Positions 1 to 9,678 of a stretch of 64,000 nt of DNA are shown one piece after another. Origin of the DNA: CAVONV01 sp963697355 (lineage in GTDB: Bacteria; Acidobacteriota; Vicinamibacteria; Marinacidobacterales; DATDRI01). A program made the position numbers and the translations under genes. How positions within the stretch are numbered: the stretch's first letter is position 1; every line of letters starts with the position of its first letter. The notes below the pieces were generated by a model, which was not told where the DNA came from, searched no databases, and was given only the letters and a program-made list of their open reading frames with translations. The stretch spans positions 248,001 to 312,000 of the forward strand of contig CAVONV010000032.1 of NCBI GenBank assembly GCA_963697355.1, written 5' to 3'.

Positions 1-115
1 TGCGCGTTTACCTCCAATCACGAAGAAAGAAAACCACGGAACCTCCCAACGGACCTGAAGAAGCAGCCGAAGGCACGTCCTGAGGCATAGCGTCTTTCTT
101 GTCCACGATGATACG

Positions 116-670
116 GTGTGTGATGACGTCCCCTCTGATGAGAAAATGGCCCGGCTCATGTTTGCCGGCAATGAAGGAGCAACGCGGACTCTTCTCGCCC
201 GGTATCGCAGACCTCTCTATGGATTTCTTTTCAGGCTCTGCGGCAACACCGCAGAAGCGGAGGACTTGTTTCAAGAAACATTCTTGCGGGTGCTCCGCTC
301 TAGTGCAGGGTTCGATCCTCGGAGGCGCTTTAAGCCTTGGCTCTTCGCTATCGCTCTCAACCTCGCCCGCGACCGAGCCCGGCGCCTCTCCCATCCGGCC
401 GCACCTCGACTACATGAGAAAGACGACCTACCCGAGCCGGCGGGCCATGCGCCGCACGGCCGTAACGAGAACGAACGGATTCAGCAGACGGATCTCCATT
501 CAGCACTCGCAAGGCTTCCCCAATCGATCCGCGCCGTGGTTATCTTGCGATACTTCGAAGGACTGGACGAGGCCGAGATCGCTGCCGCCGTCGGGATACC
601 TCGGGGCACCGTTAAAAGTCGACTACATCGTGGCATTGGAGTGTTACGGGCCCAATTGAGGGAAGCATGA
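116..670 (+). CDS. ECF-type RNA polymerase sigma factor
   Basis: Group 4 (ECF) sigma-70 factor of 184 residues that would direct RNA polymerase to a small regulon. Region 2 lies at about residues 20-90, with the helix motif AEDLFQETFLRVLR. Region 4 lies at about 130-180, with the helix-turn-helix LDEAEIAAAVGIPRGTVKSR. The listed start is GTG without a clear ribosome site; an ATG at 146 would still keep all of region 2. It overlaps the downstream anti-sigma gene by ATGA, so the two are translationally coupled. The specific stimulus is not visible. Confidence 0.93.
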   Translation: MCDDVPSDEKMARLMFAGNEGATRTLLARYRRPLYGFLFRLCGNTAEAEDLFQETFLRVLRSSAGFDPRRRFKPWLFAIALNLARDRARRLSHPAAPRLHEKDDLPEPAGHAPHGRNENERIQQTDLHSALARLPQSIRAVVILRYFEGLDEAEIAAAVGIPRGTVKSRLHRGIGVLRAQLREA

Positions 671-1215
671 TGGGTTGCCAAGATGATTGTCGAGCTGTCC
701 AGGAAGAGATGGCTCTTGGCGGCGACGAACACCCGCGACCTCGCGAGCTCGAGGAACACCTGACCCGATGCGCCAACTGCCGGTCTTTTGAGGAGAGTGT
801 CAGGGAGCTTTCTCACTTGGCACGGATGGGGAGGACCGAGCCACCCTCTGACCTCGTAAGACGAGCCATGGAACAACTGAGGCCTGATCTTCGACGGCGG
901 GCACGGGAAGGAGCCAGGTTGCGGGCTCGGCTGGCTCTGGCCGGTTTGGTGTCGCTGCCGATTATCGCAGGAATCAATGCCTTGCTGATTTGGGCCGTTT
1001 ATTCGTTGCTCGAGACTTGGACTTCGCAACCACTGGCGACCATTGCAGCTTATGTCGTTACGGCGTCGGCTCTACTCGGACTGTCACTGGTCTACGGTTC
1101 GCTACCTCTCATGGCCGAGTGGGGTTGGGAGCTACGGCAAAGATGCCATGATTGGGTAACGAGTGCGGCAGTCCCGCAGGGACTCGAAGCGACCGCCACC
1201 GGGAGATCAAAATGA
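667..1215 (+). CDS. Membrane anti-sigma factor with zinc-finger-like N-terminus
   Basis: A 182-residue protein whose N-terminus carries H-x3-C-x2-C (EEHLTRCANC, around residues 30-39), typical of zf-HC2 anti-sigma domains. Two hydrophobic helices follow (about 83-107 and 116-140), so it is probably an inner-membrane protein holding the upstream sigma factor inactive. The start overlaps the sigma stop codon and its own stop overlaps the PspC gene (ATGA at both ends). Function is assigned from the zinc-finger motif and gene order; overall similarity to named anti-sigma families is not obvious by eye. Confidence 0.8.
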   Translation: MMGCQDDCRAVQEEMALGGDEHPRPRELEEHLTRCANCRSFEESVRELSHLARMGRTEPPSDLVRRAMEQLRPDLRRRAREGARLRARLALAGLVSLPIIAGINALLIWAVYSLLETWTSQPLATIAAYVVTASALLGLSLVYGSLPLMAEWGWELRQRCHDWVTSAAVPQGLEATATGRSK

Positions 1216-1538
1216 CCACAAAGACCTGCCCGTTTTGCGCCGAAAAGATCCGGGCTGCTGCGGTCAAGTGTCGCTTCTGTGGCAGCATGTTGGGCCCACG
1301 TCCAGGCGCTGGTGAATGGTTCCGCGAACCCGAGGGCAAGATGATCACGGGAGTGTGTTCCGGACTGGCAAGGCAATTCGGCGCCCCGGCTACAGCCATC
1401 CGATTGGCCTTTGTCGTAGGGACCTTTCTCGGCGGATGGGGCCTTCTTATCTACCTCGCCCTCTGGGTCATCATGCCGGTTCGCAAGAATCCGTCGGAAC
1501 CCACTCCAACGCCCACTGTTCCGGAGGAAGTCAATTAG
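1212..1538 (+). CDS. Zinc-ribbon PspC-domain membrane protein
   Basis: A 108-residue protein. Residues 1-35 hold two CxxC knuckles (CPFCAEK and CRFCGS), a zinc ribbon. Residues 50-95 are a PspC domain (MITGVCSGLARQFG, then a hydrophobic helix ending WVIMP). PspC-domain proteins act at the inner membrane in envelope-stress responses. I chose the ATG at 1212 because it overlaps the anti-sigma stop (ATGA); a longer in-frame start at 1152 would run inside the anti-sigma gene. It completes a sigma/anti-sigma/PspC operon, suggesting that the sigma factor answers envelope stress. That role is inference. Confidence 0.88.
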   Translation: MTTKTCPFCAEKIRAAAVKCRFCGSMLGPRPGAGEWFREPEGKMITGVCSGLARQFGAPATAIRLAFVVGTFLGGWGLLIYLALWVIMPVRKNPSEPTPTPTVPEEVN

Positions 1539-1741
1539 CTCCTCCAATACGCATCCTGGACATCAGTCCGCCCTTTCTACAAGCTACGAACCCCTGCCTT
1601 AGCTTCCTCTGCAACAACACCAGCGAAGGCGGGCGGGCAACAACCTGTCGGCAATTCCGAATGTGGCAGTGCAAATGCAGTTTAGGTGAGATAAACCCTA
1701 TGTCGAGGCCGTCGATTCACCGATACGAATCGAGTCGAGTA

Positions 1742-1975
1742 CTACTCTTTGGCTTCCTCTTTCTGTTCTACTTCTCCGTCGTTCGACGGTTCGGGGGCTT
1801 CGTCCTCTGTGGATTGTCCTGGTCCAAAGAGTTGGCCCATCTCGATGCTGGGTCTCGGTTCCTGCGGAGCTTCTATCACTTGACCGAGACGTTTGGCGCG
1901 TTTACTCGCAGCTTTCTCGGCCCTTTTTAACTCACGTTGGCGCTTTTGCATTGTCATGCGGGATCTTTTGGCCAT
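1742..1975 (-). CDS. Small basic-acidic conserved hypothetical protein
   Basis: A 77-residue protein with a strongly basic N-terminal half (MAKRSRMTMQKRQRELKRAE), likely helical, and an acidic, proline-rich C-terminal tail. Short proteins with this type of N-terminus are, to my recollection, widespread conserved hypotheticals in Deltaproteobacteria and Acidobacteriota. It lies downstream of the RRM gene on the same strand with a 111-bp gap, so a shared transcript and an RNA-related role are possible. No function can be assigned. Confidence 0.6.
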   Translation of the reverse strand: MAKRSRMTMQKRQRELKRAEKAASKRAKRLGQVIEAPQEPRPSIEMGQLFGPGQSTEDEAPEPSNDGEVEQKEEAKE

Positions 1976-2086
1976 TAAGAATGTCCTTTCGAGAAAAACG
2001 CCTGGGCCCTTGGAGAGACACTCGCGAGAGTGACACCTCCAAGGTCCCGAATGCGGATGAATGTAGTTCTATTTTCTACGAGGCGC

Positions 2087-2392
2087 TTACCAACGGCGTC
2101 CGCCGCCACCACCGCCCCGGCGTCCGCCGCCGCCGCCGCCGCCGTCTCTCTTCGGTCGAGCTTCGTTGACATTCAAAGCCCTGCCGCCCAGGTCCGTCCC
2201 GTTCACGCCTTTGATAGCAGCCTCGGCGGCCGATGCTTCGGTCATCTCTACGAACGCGAACCCGCGCGGACGACCCGTATCACGGTCCGTAATAATGTTG
2301 ACTTTTTCGACTTCACCATACGCTGCGAAGAGATCACGCAATTGATCCTCCGTGACATCGTATGGGCAGTTTCCAACGTAAATGTTCGTCAT
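2087..2392 (-). CDS. Glycine-rich RRM RNA-binding protein
   Basis: Single RNA-recognition-motif protein of 101 residues. RNP2 is IYVGNC (residues 3-8), RNP1 is RGFAFVEM (about 43-50), and a Gly/Arg tail forms the last 20 residues. Such proteins bind single-stranded RNA and in many bacteria respond to cold. The ATG at 2392 is preceded by AGGAG at eight bases, which beats the upstream in-frame GTG at 2401. Upstream (2402-2600, minus-strand leader) GCACTCT near 2474 and AGAGTGC near 2531 could pair in a long leader. The glycine-rich tail is coded by GC-rich triplet runs. Confidence 0.93.
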   Translation of the reverse strand: MTNIYVGNCPYDVTEDQLRDLFAAYGEVEKVNIITDRDTGRPRGFAFVEMTEASAAEAAIKGVNGTDLGGRALNVNEARPKRDGGGGGGGRRGGGGGGRRW

Positions 2393-2662
2393 CACACACA
2401 CTCCTGACTGAAAGGGCTGACATAAAGGCTAATGGAAGTGCGGTAACGACTACCACGGAATTTTTCTCCCACAAGCACTCTGGGCCGCCGAACAAAAAAA
2501 CAAACTCTACCGGAAGGAATCCTTGGTGGCGAGAGTGCGGGTAGACCTGCATCTGCGTTGGAATACCGGCGTTCTCGTATCTGTCTAAAGATGTCTCTTA
2601 CCTTTCAGCCCCCCAATTCTATCCCTAACCAGGGAATAAAAAAAACAGGAAATTCCAGCGAC

Positions 2663-5386
2663 CTATTCGTACCGCAACGATTTCGATGGATCGAGACGGG
2701 AGGCTCGTCGGGCGGGTAAGTAGCCGGCGAGAGCCGCAACGGCGCAGAGCAGGAGCGTTGCCCCAAGAATCGCAGCCGGGTCCATTGCGTCGAGTCCGTA
2801 CAGTACGCTCGAGGTCAACCGGGTCGCGGCCAAGGTGGCAGGGATGCCGATGAGGATTCCGAGTCCAACCAGGCTCATGCTGTCCTTGAGTACCATCCAA
2901 AGAACCTGAAATTGGCCGGCACCGAGCGCAATGCGAATTCCAATCTCGTTGGTTCTTTGGGCGACGCCGTAAGCCACGACGCCATAGAGCCCAATGGACG
3001 CCAAGAGAAGCGCTGTCAGGCCAAAGAAGCTGGTCAAGCGACTGATCAGCTTGTCGCTGCTCAAGGACCGGTCGATTTGGCCGCTGAGAGTCACCATGTC
3101 CAAAATCGGAAGGTCAGGACCTGCTTCGGCGACGGCCTGTCGCACCAGAGCGCTGACGGCTTCGGGGGGGCCGTTTGTGCGTATTTCTATCGAGCTCAAG
3201 TAGGTCATGTCCTGCAGGACGGGATAGTAAACGAAACGAGGTGTCTCCTCGCGGAAATCGTTGTATTTGAGATCTTTCGCCACACCGACGATCTCGATGT
3301 CACTGCCCGAACCTTCCCCATCGACACCGAACCGCTTTCCTATCGGGGACTCGTCACCGAAATAGTGGCGCGCAAAGCTTTCGTTCACGACGGCTACTTT
3401 TGGAGCGTCGTCTCGGTCTCCCGGTTGGAATCCACGCCCCAAGAGTAACGGAACCCCAACCGTCTCGAAGTAATCCGCCGTCACGAAGGTGTCCTTGATG
3501 CGTAGATCCTCCTCGGATTGAGGTGAATAGGAGTCGATATACACTGCATTGTTTCGCTGGGCGCCCGAGAAAAGACCGTAGTACGACAAGCTCACCGACT
3601 GCACGGCGGGAAGGGCTCCGAGACGCTCCAACAACGCCTCATAGAGATTTGGAAGGTCCTCTTCGGCATACCCACCCCCCTGCGGATCGATATCCACGAG
3701 CAGAACACCCTCAGTCCGAAAACCCGTCTCCTCGTTCCGCAGGTTTTCCAAACTCCTCAGGAAGAGACCGGCTCCAACGAGCAACAAGAGCGAAATCGCG
3801 ACTTGAGAGACCACTAGAATCTTCCGTAGTCGCCACGCCTCCTTCCCCGCCCGGGGTGTGCCTCCGAGATTCCGGAGCGACGACATCAAATCGACCTTTG
3901 TTGAACGCAGAGCGGGTGCCAGGCCGAAGAAAACGGCCGTAAGACAGGACACAGCCAACGTGAATCCTAGGACGCGACCATCAAAATGAACCTCGAGTGG
4001 CCGACGTGTAAAGAGCGACACGACCAAATCCATCGTCCACCACGTTGTGAGCAAGGCGACACCGCCACCAGCCAAGGCCAGAAGCAGACTTTCCGTCAGA
4101 AGTTGTCGGAGGAGGCGTGAGCGACTCGATCCCAGCGCCAAACGTAGTGCCACTTCTCTCTCACGACTCGAAGCTCGGGCCAACAGAAGATTGCCGACGT
4201 TGGCGCAGGCAATCATGAGCACGAGCCCTACGATACCCATCAAAAGGAGTAGGGGGCGGGTCACCCCCTCCCGCAGACTACCGAAGCCTTTGCCGAACGG
4301 GGTCAACTCCGTGTGCAACTGAGAGAGTTCTTTTCTAACGTCCGGTGTGGTCTCCGAGCCCAGTTCCTCTATCAAGAGTTGGTGAAAGAGCGCTTCGGTC
4401 TGCCGCGCGGCTTGTTCGACCGATATCCCCGATTCCAAACGACCGATGAGGCGCAACCACATCGTGTTCCTGTCCTCGATGTAAGAAGGCGATCGCGTGA
4501 GCTCGGCCTGCATCATCATCGGAACCCACATATCGGTGGACATGCCCACCGTCACCCCAAGAAACTCTCGAGGGGTCACCCCAAGAACCGTGTACTCGAT
4601 CCCGTTGATACCTATCGAGCGTCCGACAACGGAAGGATCCTGTCCGTACTTTCGAGACCAAAAGGCGTGGGAGAGCACCACAACCGGGTTGGCACCAGGT
4701 CCTCTGTCGTCATCGAGTGTGAACGTCCTACCTAGCGCGGCCCGAACACCCAGAACCGTGAAAAAATTCCCGGTCACGACACGGGCATCCGCTCTGTCCG
4801 GGAACCCGGCTTTAGGACTCACATAGGCGTTCCATGGAAAGCTCGATATGGCGATAACATCCGAGAACACTCGGGAATGCTCACGAAACTCCCGATACAA
4901 GGGATGAGACAGGAAGTTGGGGCTTCGCTCCCCTGGGCCGTCCGCCCGAATCATGGACATTCCCGTCGGTGGGCCGAGTAGGACCAGCTCCTCGGGGCGC
5001 TCGACGGGTAAGAACCGGAGCATCACGGAATCTACGAGCGCAAAAATGGCCGTATTCGCACCTATGCCCAACGCGAGCGTGAGAATGACGGCGACTGCGA
5101 ACACCTTGCTCCGGCCAAGAGTCCGTAGACCGTAACGGATGTCCTGGAGTGAAGCTTCGAGAACCCCGAATCGCCAAGCGTCACGGCTGTCGTCCATCAG
5201 CAAGCTCCGGTTTCCAAACTCACGTCGAGCCACCCACAGCGCTTCCTCTTCGACGACGCCTCTCTCAACGAGCTCCTGGGCCTTCATCTCGTGGTGAAAC
5301 CGCATTTCCTCTTCGAGCTCACGGTCGAGCCTCGCCCGTCGGCCCAGATATGCGAGGCGTCTCAGATTGTCGCTGAGCTTACCCAT
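2663..5386 (-). CDS. ADOP-type FtsX/MacB permease (copy 1)
   Basis: A 907-residue ABC-transporter permease. Residues 1-75 form a soluble permease-prefix domain (RELEEEMRFHHEMKAQEL). The first transmembrane helix follows at about 95-118 (LTLALGIGANTAIF), then a periplasmic MacB core domain. FtsX helices lie near 375-490, then a second periplasmic domain and final helices at about 780-900 ending in LDPSKSLRYE. No ATPase gene is next to it, which is the 'orphan' feature of this class. It is a tandem paralogue of the next gene, 12 bp away, and both follow PadR. Substrate unknown. Confidence 0.92.
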   Translation of the reverse strand: MGKLSDNLRRLAYLGRRARLDRELEEEMRFHHEMKAQELVERGVVEEEALWVARREFGNRSLLMDDSRDAWRFGVLEASLQDIRYGLRTLGRSKVFAVAVILTLALGIGANTAIFALVDSVMLRFLPVERPEELVLLGPPTGMSMIRADGPGERSPNFLSHPLYREFREHSRVFSDVIAISSFPWNAYVSPKAGFPDRADARVVTGNFFTVLGVRAALGRTFTLDDDRGPGANPVVVLSHAFWSRKYGQDPSVVGRSIGINGIEYTVLGVTPREFLGVTVGMSTDMWVPMMMQAELTRSPSYIEDRNTMWLRLIGRLESGISVEQAARQTEALFHQLLIEELGSETTPDVRKELSQLHTELTPFGKGFGSLREGVTRPLLLLMGIVGLVLMIACANVGNLLLARASSREREVALRLALGSSRSRLLRQLLTESLLLALAGGGVALLTTWWTMDLVVSLFTRRPLEVHFDGRVLGFTLAVSCLTAVFFGLAPALRSTKVDLMSSLRNLGGTPRAGKEAWRLRKILVVSQVAISLLLLVGAGLFLRSLENLRNEETGFRTEGVLLVDIDPQGGGYAEEDLPNLYEALLERLGALPAVQSVSLSYYGLFSGAQRNNAVYIDSYSPQSEEDLRIKDTFVTADYFETVGVPLLLGRGFQPGDRDDAPKVAVVNESFARHYFGDESPIGKRFGVDGEGSGSDIEIVGVAKDLKYNDFREETPRFVYYPVLQDMTYLSSIEIRTNGPPEAVSALVRQAVAEAGPDLPILDMVTLSGQIDRSLSSDKLISRLTSFFGLTALLLASIGLYGVVAYGVAQRTNEIGIRIALGAGQFQVLWMVLKDSMSLVGLGILIGIPATLAATRLTSSVLYGLDAMDPAAILGATLLLCAVAALAGYLPARRASRLDPSKSLRYE

Positions 5387-5398
5387 CGATCTGCTCCT

Positions 5399-8146
5399 TC
5401 ATTCGTAACGAAGCGACGTAGACGGGTCCAGACGTGACGCTTTCCAGGCCGGCAGGTACCCGGCAAACAACGCCACGAGACAAAGAACAAGGGTGGCGCC
5501 GAACATCGTCCAAACGTCGGCGGCTCCCAGACCGAAGAGTAGACTCGACGCAAGCCGAGTCGTCGCGAGGGAAGCGGGGATTCCAATGAGAATTCCAAGG
5601 CCCACCAGAACCATGCCATCACGGAGAATCATCCAAAGCACTTGAACTCGCCCCGCACCGAGAGCGATACGGATGCCGATCTCATTGGTTCTTTGCGCCA
5701 CCCCATAGGCTAAGACGCCATAGAGCCCGATGGATGCCAAGAGGAGCGCCAACAAGCCAAAGAAACTCGTCAACTGGCTGACGAGCTTGTCGTCGCGTAA
5801 CGACCTATCAATCTGCTCGTCGAGTGTTTTCACTTCGACAATCGGAAGATTCTCTCCGGCTTCGTTAACGGCTTGTCGCACGAGAGGTATGACGGCTGTC
5901 GGATCTCCTGCCGTTCGCACTTCCAACGACTCGAGATAGTCCAACGTCTGCATCACCGGAAAATAAACGAACCGAGGTGTCTCATCCCGGTAGTTGTAGT
6001 ACACGATATCTTTCGCCACGCCTACGATTTCGAGGTCACGGCTGGACTCATCCCCATCGATGCCGAACCGTTTTCCCAACGGTGATTCCTCACCAAAGAA
6101 ATGACGCGCGAACGTTTCGTTGACGACAACTACTTTCGGGGCACCATCCCTGTCCTTGGGTGCGATGGGTCTCCCCAGGATCACGGGAGCACCGACGGTC
6201 TCGAAGTACCCCGGCGTGACCATGGTGGCTTCGATCCCCAGATCTTCGTCTTTCTGTGGGCTGTAGTCATCGATGGATATTGCCGTCCGCCAACGAGCGT
6301 TCCGGAACAAATGGAAAAGAGACAGACTGGCGGAACGAACTTGTGGAATCGATTCGATTCGCTCGACGAGGTCGTCATAGAGGTGAGGCAGCTGTTCTTC
6401 TGTATAGCCCCCGCCTCGTGGGTCGATCTCCAAGAGGAGGACACCCTCGGAGACAAAGCCGGTTTCTTGACTCCGCAGGTTCGCCAGGCTCCGAAGGAAC
6501 AACCCCGCTCCAATTAGAAGGAGAAGGGAGATGGCGACTTGAGCAACGACGAGGGCTTTCCGCAACTTCCACCCGTCTCGGCCGCCCAGAACAGCAGTGG
6601 CTTGATTTCGGAGGGACGCATTCAAGTCGACTCGTGTCGCCCGTAACGCAGGTACCAGCCCAAATAGGAGTGCGGTAAGAACGGAGACGGTCAATGTAAA
6701 ACCTAGAACACGGCCATCCAACGGGACCTGTAGAGGAATGGCGGACGCTCCCCGGGAGAGAAATCCCAACAGAATATCCATCGTCCATCGAGTCATCAGC
6801 AGACCCACGGCACCACCAGCAAGCGCTAGTATCAAGCTTTCTGTCAGAAGCTGGCGGACCAGCCTGCCGCGGCTCGATCCCAACGCCATGCGAAGCGCCA
6901 CTTCTCGTCGGCGCCCCGAAGCTCGTGCCAAGAGCAAGTTGCCGACGTTGGCACAAGCGATGAGCAACACGAGCCCCACGACTCCCATCAGGATCAGCAA
7001 CGGCTCGGCAAAGCGTCTCCGCAGGTTGGCAAACCCGCCGCCAAAGGACATCAGCTCCATATCGAGTTTAGAGATTGCCTCCTCGAACTCTGGAGTTACG
7101 TCGGAGCCTTGCTCCTCGACCAACAGGCGGTGAAACAGATCGTCCGTGCGAGTCGACGCCTGAGCCTCCGTGACACCCTCCTTCACGCGGCCGATGACGC
7201 GCATCCACATCGTGGTCATGTCATCGAGACGATACGACTCGCGCATGAGCTCGGCCTGCATCATCATCGGAACCCATACGTCGGTGGATCGACCGGTGGT
7301 CACGCCAAAGAAATCAGGAGAGGTAACGCCGAGAATCGTGTACTCAGTACCGTTCATGCGGAGGATGCGTCCGACGACGGATGGACTTTGCCCGAACTTT
7401 CTTACCCAATACCCGTGTGAAACAACCACCACCGGGTGAGCGCCAGGCGTTGTATCGTCGTCCGGCCCCAACGCCCGTCCGACAACCGCACGAACGCCGA
7501 GCATGCGGAAAAAATTCCCCGTCACGAGCCGCGCCTCCACTCTTTCAACGGCTGCCCCCGAAGAGAGAACATCTGAACTCACATAGGCATTGATGGGAAA
7601 ACTGGAAATGGCAGCTAGATCTGCAAACACATCGGTGTGCTCCCGAAAACTCCGATACAATGGGTACGAGATCAGATTGGTGTTCCTTGCACCCGCCTGA
7701 TCGTCACTCATAGTCCCCGCCATGGAGCCCGTGCCGAATACGTACAACTCGTGAGGCTCGTCTACCGGCAGAACACGCAGCATCACCGAGTCCACGAGGG
7801 TAAAGATGGCCGTATTGGCCCCAATCCCCAGCGCGAGAGTGAGCACTATGGCAACGGTGAATATCGGATTTCTCGTTAACGTCCTCAATCCGTAACGTAC
7901 GTCTTGCAGGAATGTCTCGAGCCACCCGAACTGCCATGGGCTGCGACTGTCTTGCTTCGTCAGAGAGCGATTTCCGAACTCCCGCAGAGCAGCATACCGA
8001 GCCTCATCTTCCGGCAATCCCTGGTCCAGGAGATCCTTCACCTTCATGTCGATGTGGAAGCGGATCTCCTCGTCCAACTCCCGCTGGAGGTTTTTCCGCC
8101 GCCCAAGATACTGAAGTCGTTTCAAGTACTCACCGAGCTTGCCCAT
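5399..8146 (-). CDS. ADOP-type FtsX/MacB permease (copy 2)
   Basis: A 915-residue paralogue of the adjacent permease with the same architecture: prefix domain (RELDEEIRFHIDMKVKDL), a first helix carrying LTLALGIGANTAIF, and two MacB-core/FtsX halves ending LDPSTSLRYE. Long blocks are identical between the two copies (for example ANVGNLLLARAS and QRTNEIGIRIALGAG), so this is a tandem duplication followed by divergence, mainly in the periplasmic domains. It begins 15 bp after the PadR stop, so PadR and both permeases probably form one transcript. Known biology: ADOPs are abundant in Acidobacteria and their substrates are mostly undefined. Confidence 0.92.
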   Translation of the reverse strand: MGKLGEYLKRLQYLGRRKNLQRELDEEIRFHIDMKVKDLLDQGLPEDEARYAALREFGNRSLTKQDSRSPWQFGWLETFLQDVRYGLRTLTRNPIFTVAIVLTLALGIGANTAIFTLVDSVMLRVLPVDEPHELYVFGTGSMAGTMSDDQAGARNTNLISYPLYRSFREHTDVFADLAAISSFPINAYVSSDVLSSGAAVERVEARLVTGNFFRMLGVRAVVGRALGPDDDTTPGAHPVVVVSHGYWVRKFGQSPSVVGRILRMNGTEYTILGVTSPDFFGVTTGRSTDVWVPMMMQAELMRESYRLDDMTTMWMRVIGRVKEGVTEAQASTRTDDLFHRLLVEEQGSDVTPEFEEAISKLDMELMSFGGGFANLRRRFAEPLLILMGVVGLVLLIACANVGNLLLARASGRRREVALRMALGSSRGRLVRQLLTESLILALAGGAVGLLMTRWTMDILLGFLSRGASAIPLQVPLDGRVLGFTLTVSVLTALLFGLVPALRATRVDLNASLRNQATAVLGGRDGWKLRKALVVAQVAISLLLLIGAGLFLRSLANLRSQETGFVSEGVLLLEIDPRGGGYTEEQLPHLYDDLVERIESIPQVRSASLSLFHLFRNARWRTAISIDDYSPQKDEDLGIEATMVTPGYFETVGAPVILGRPIAPKDRDGAPKVVVVNETFARHFFGEESPLGKRFGIDGDESSRDLEIVGVAKDIVYYNYRDETPRFVYFPVMQTLDYLESLEVRTAGDPTAVIPLVRQAVNEAGENLPIVEVKTLDEQIDRSLRDDKLVSQLTSFFGLLALLLASIGLYGVLAYGVAQRTNEIGIRIALGAGRVQVLWMILRDGMVLVGLGILIGIPASLATTRLASSLLFGLGAADVWTMFGATLVLCLVALFAGYLPAWKASRLDPSTSLRYE

Positions 8147-8161
8147 AGAATCATCTCTCCG

Positions 8162-8491
8162 TCAGCCAACCGGCTGCATGACATGAGCGATCGCTTCCAT
8201 CACCCGCTCAAAAGACGCCACTTCCTTCTCGAGCTGCCTTTTTCCTTTACGAGTCAACCGGTAATAGCGTGCCCGACGTTTGTTCTCAGACTCACCCCAC
8301 TCCGCCTGGATGTAACCCTGGACTCTCAAACGCTGAAGCGCCGGATAAAGAGATCCTTCACCAACCTGGAGCACGTCTTTCGACCGCTGGCGGATGAATT
8401 GAGCAATGCCGTACCCGTGCATCGGATCCAACGTGAGGGTCTGGAGAATGAGCATGTCCAGCGTACCCGGCAAGAAATCGTTTTCCTTCAT
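8162..8491 (-). CDS. PadR-family transcriptional regulator
   Basis: A 109-residue PadR regulator. The winged helix is seen as LPGTLDMLILQTLTLDPMHG at residues 7-26, with GEGSLYPALQRL as the recognition region and RRARYYRLTRKGKRQL as the wing, followed by a dimerisation helix. A GGAG-like site lies just upstream of the ATG. A perfect inverted repeat (8502-8520) immediately upstream is the likely operator. It heads the operon containing the two ADOP permeases and so probably represses them together with itself. Confidence 0.93.
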   Translation of the reverse strand: MKENDFLPGTLDMLILQTLTLDPMHGYGIAQFIRQRSKDVLQVGEGSLYPALQRLRVQGYIQAEWGESENKRRARYYRLTRKGKRQLEKEVASFERVMEAIAHVMQPVG

Positions 8492-8501
8492 GCTTCACTC
8501 T

Positions 8502-8520
8502 CCCATCGACTATCGATGGG
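8502..8520. promoter_or_regulatory. Inverted repeat upstream of padR, probable operator
   Basis: CCCATCGA-CTA-TCGATGGG: perfect 8-bp arms with a 3-bp centre, ending 11 bp before the PadR start codon. The position fits autorepression by a PadR dimer. Binding is inferred. Confidence 0.55.
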
Positions 8521-8664
8521 AGGATAGCCTGCGGGCGAAACCCTGTCAAGAAATCCGAGCCATGTGAATCTGGTGAGTAGTGAGAATGGGCTACGTTCAT
8601 TCTCTGGAGGGAGAGGATGCGGGTGGCACCCAACGTTTCGGCGGAACCACCGATTTTGCAGAAA

Positions 8665-9591
8665 CTACCGTTGAACGACCATCGGTTCCAGGTCCTTCCG
8701 CGGCCAATTGGCGAGATCGGCACCTGCTTCGTATGCACTCTGAAGAAACCCTAGGAGTGTTTCTCTGGGATCCTCCGATTTCCGAAAGTCTTCATAGCGA
8801 AGAAGGGCCATCGAGCTGCCAATTTGCTTGTCCCACCATGCATACTCGGGCTGAAGCGGTTGTTCGGTCAGACCCTCGGGTTCCGGAAAGACATAGGTAT
8901 AGAACGCGGGCTCGGGCATGTTCTGGTCTCCAGGCCAAAATCCGGCGCTCACGGCTTCGTAGGAGTAAGCCTCCCGGGTGACCACGTCTGCTCCCCCGTT
9001 CAGGGGAGCGCGGCGTCCAGAGAAACGAGTCACCGACAAATCGAAGCTGTGCCAGAAAAAATGGACCGGGCTGCACTTCCCCTCGAAACGAGCGCGAAAC
9101 TCCTTGAATAAGGTGTCCACACCCACCAGAACCCGCCAGAATCGATGCGCAAATTCCTCGTCATAGATGGCGTGAACCGTATCATTTGGAAAAGGCTCCG
9201 TGCTTTGGGTGCGTTCGGTGTCAAATGGTTTAGCGAGAATAGCCGCATGAACTCCTTGCTCACCAAGTACGTCGAAAACGGCCTGCTGAAAGCCCGAAAC
9301 CGACTGCTCGCGGAGAGGAACGAGCTCGTTGGCGCCGGCACTCGTCCGAATCACTAAATCATGGTCCAAGAAATCCAGCTCCATTTCGAACACACCGTAT
9401 CGACCGTTTGGAATCGGATGAGTCGTAAGCCCCCGAGCAGAGACATATAGCGGCGCGTTCCACCAATGGTTGACTTTTGGCGTCAATGCCAGCCGCAGCT
9501 TTCCGACGGTTTGAGAAAACAAATGAAGAGTTGCCTTGGTTTCTTTCCACTGATCGAGAGGGAGGGGCGGGAATGCTTCATGATTCGTCAT
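8665..9591 (-). CDS. DUF5996 family protein
   Basis: A 308-residue cytosolic protein matching the DUF5996 pattern. Its N-terminus is WKETKATLHLFSQTVGKLRL, followed by VNHWWNAPLYVSARGL. A central segment carries FFWHSFDLSVTRFSGRRAP, and aromatic residues run near the C-terminus (AFYTYVFPEPEG, EYAWWDKQIGSSMALL). Biochemical function of the family is unknown. It lies 87 bp downstream of the MarR gene on the same strand and may be under MarR control. No signal peptide or membrane helix is visible. Confidence 0.88.
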   Translation of the reverse strand: MTNHEAFPPLPLDQWKETKATLHLFSQTVGKLRLALTPKVNHWWNAPLYVSARGLTTHPIPNGRYGVFEMELDFLDHDLVIRTSAGANELVPLREQSVSGFQQAVFDVLGEQGVHAAILAKPFDTERTQSTEPFPNDTVHAIYDEEFAHRFWRVLVGVDTLFKEFRARFEGKCSPVHFFWHSFDLSVTRFSGRRAPLNGGADVVTREAYSYEAVSAGFWPGDQNMPEPAFYTYVFPEPEGLTEQPLQPEYAWWDKQIGSSMALLRYEDFRKSEDPRETLLGFLQSAYEAGADLANWPRKDLEPMVVQR

Positions 9592-9678
9592 GCGTCACCT
9601 ATCCAGGATCTCGAATGCTTGAGTCTCGTCAAATCCAACGCGCTATTTTACGCTACTTCACAAAGGGTGAACGCGATT

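Noticed and set aside
2030..2407. Plus-strand frames over the RRM gene
   Set aside because: Low-complexity Ala/Arg runs from the Gly-rich tail in antisense; the minus-strand RRM has RNP1 and RNP2 motifs.
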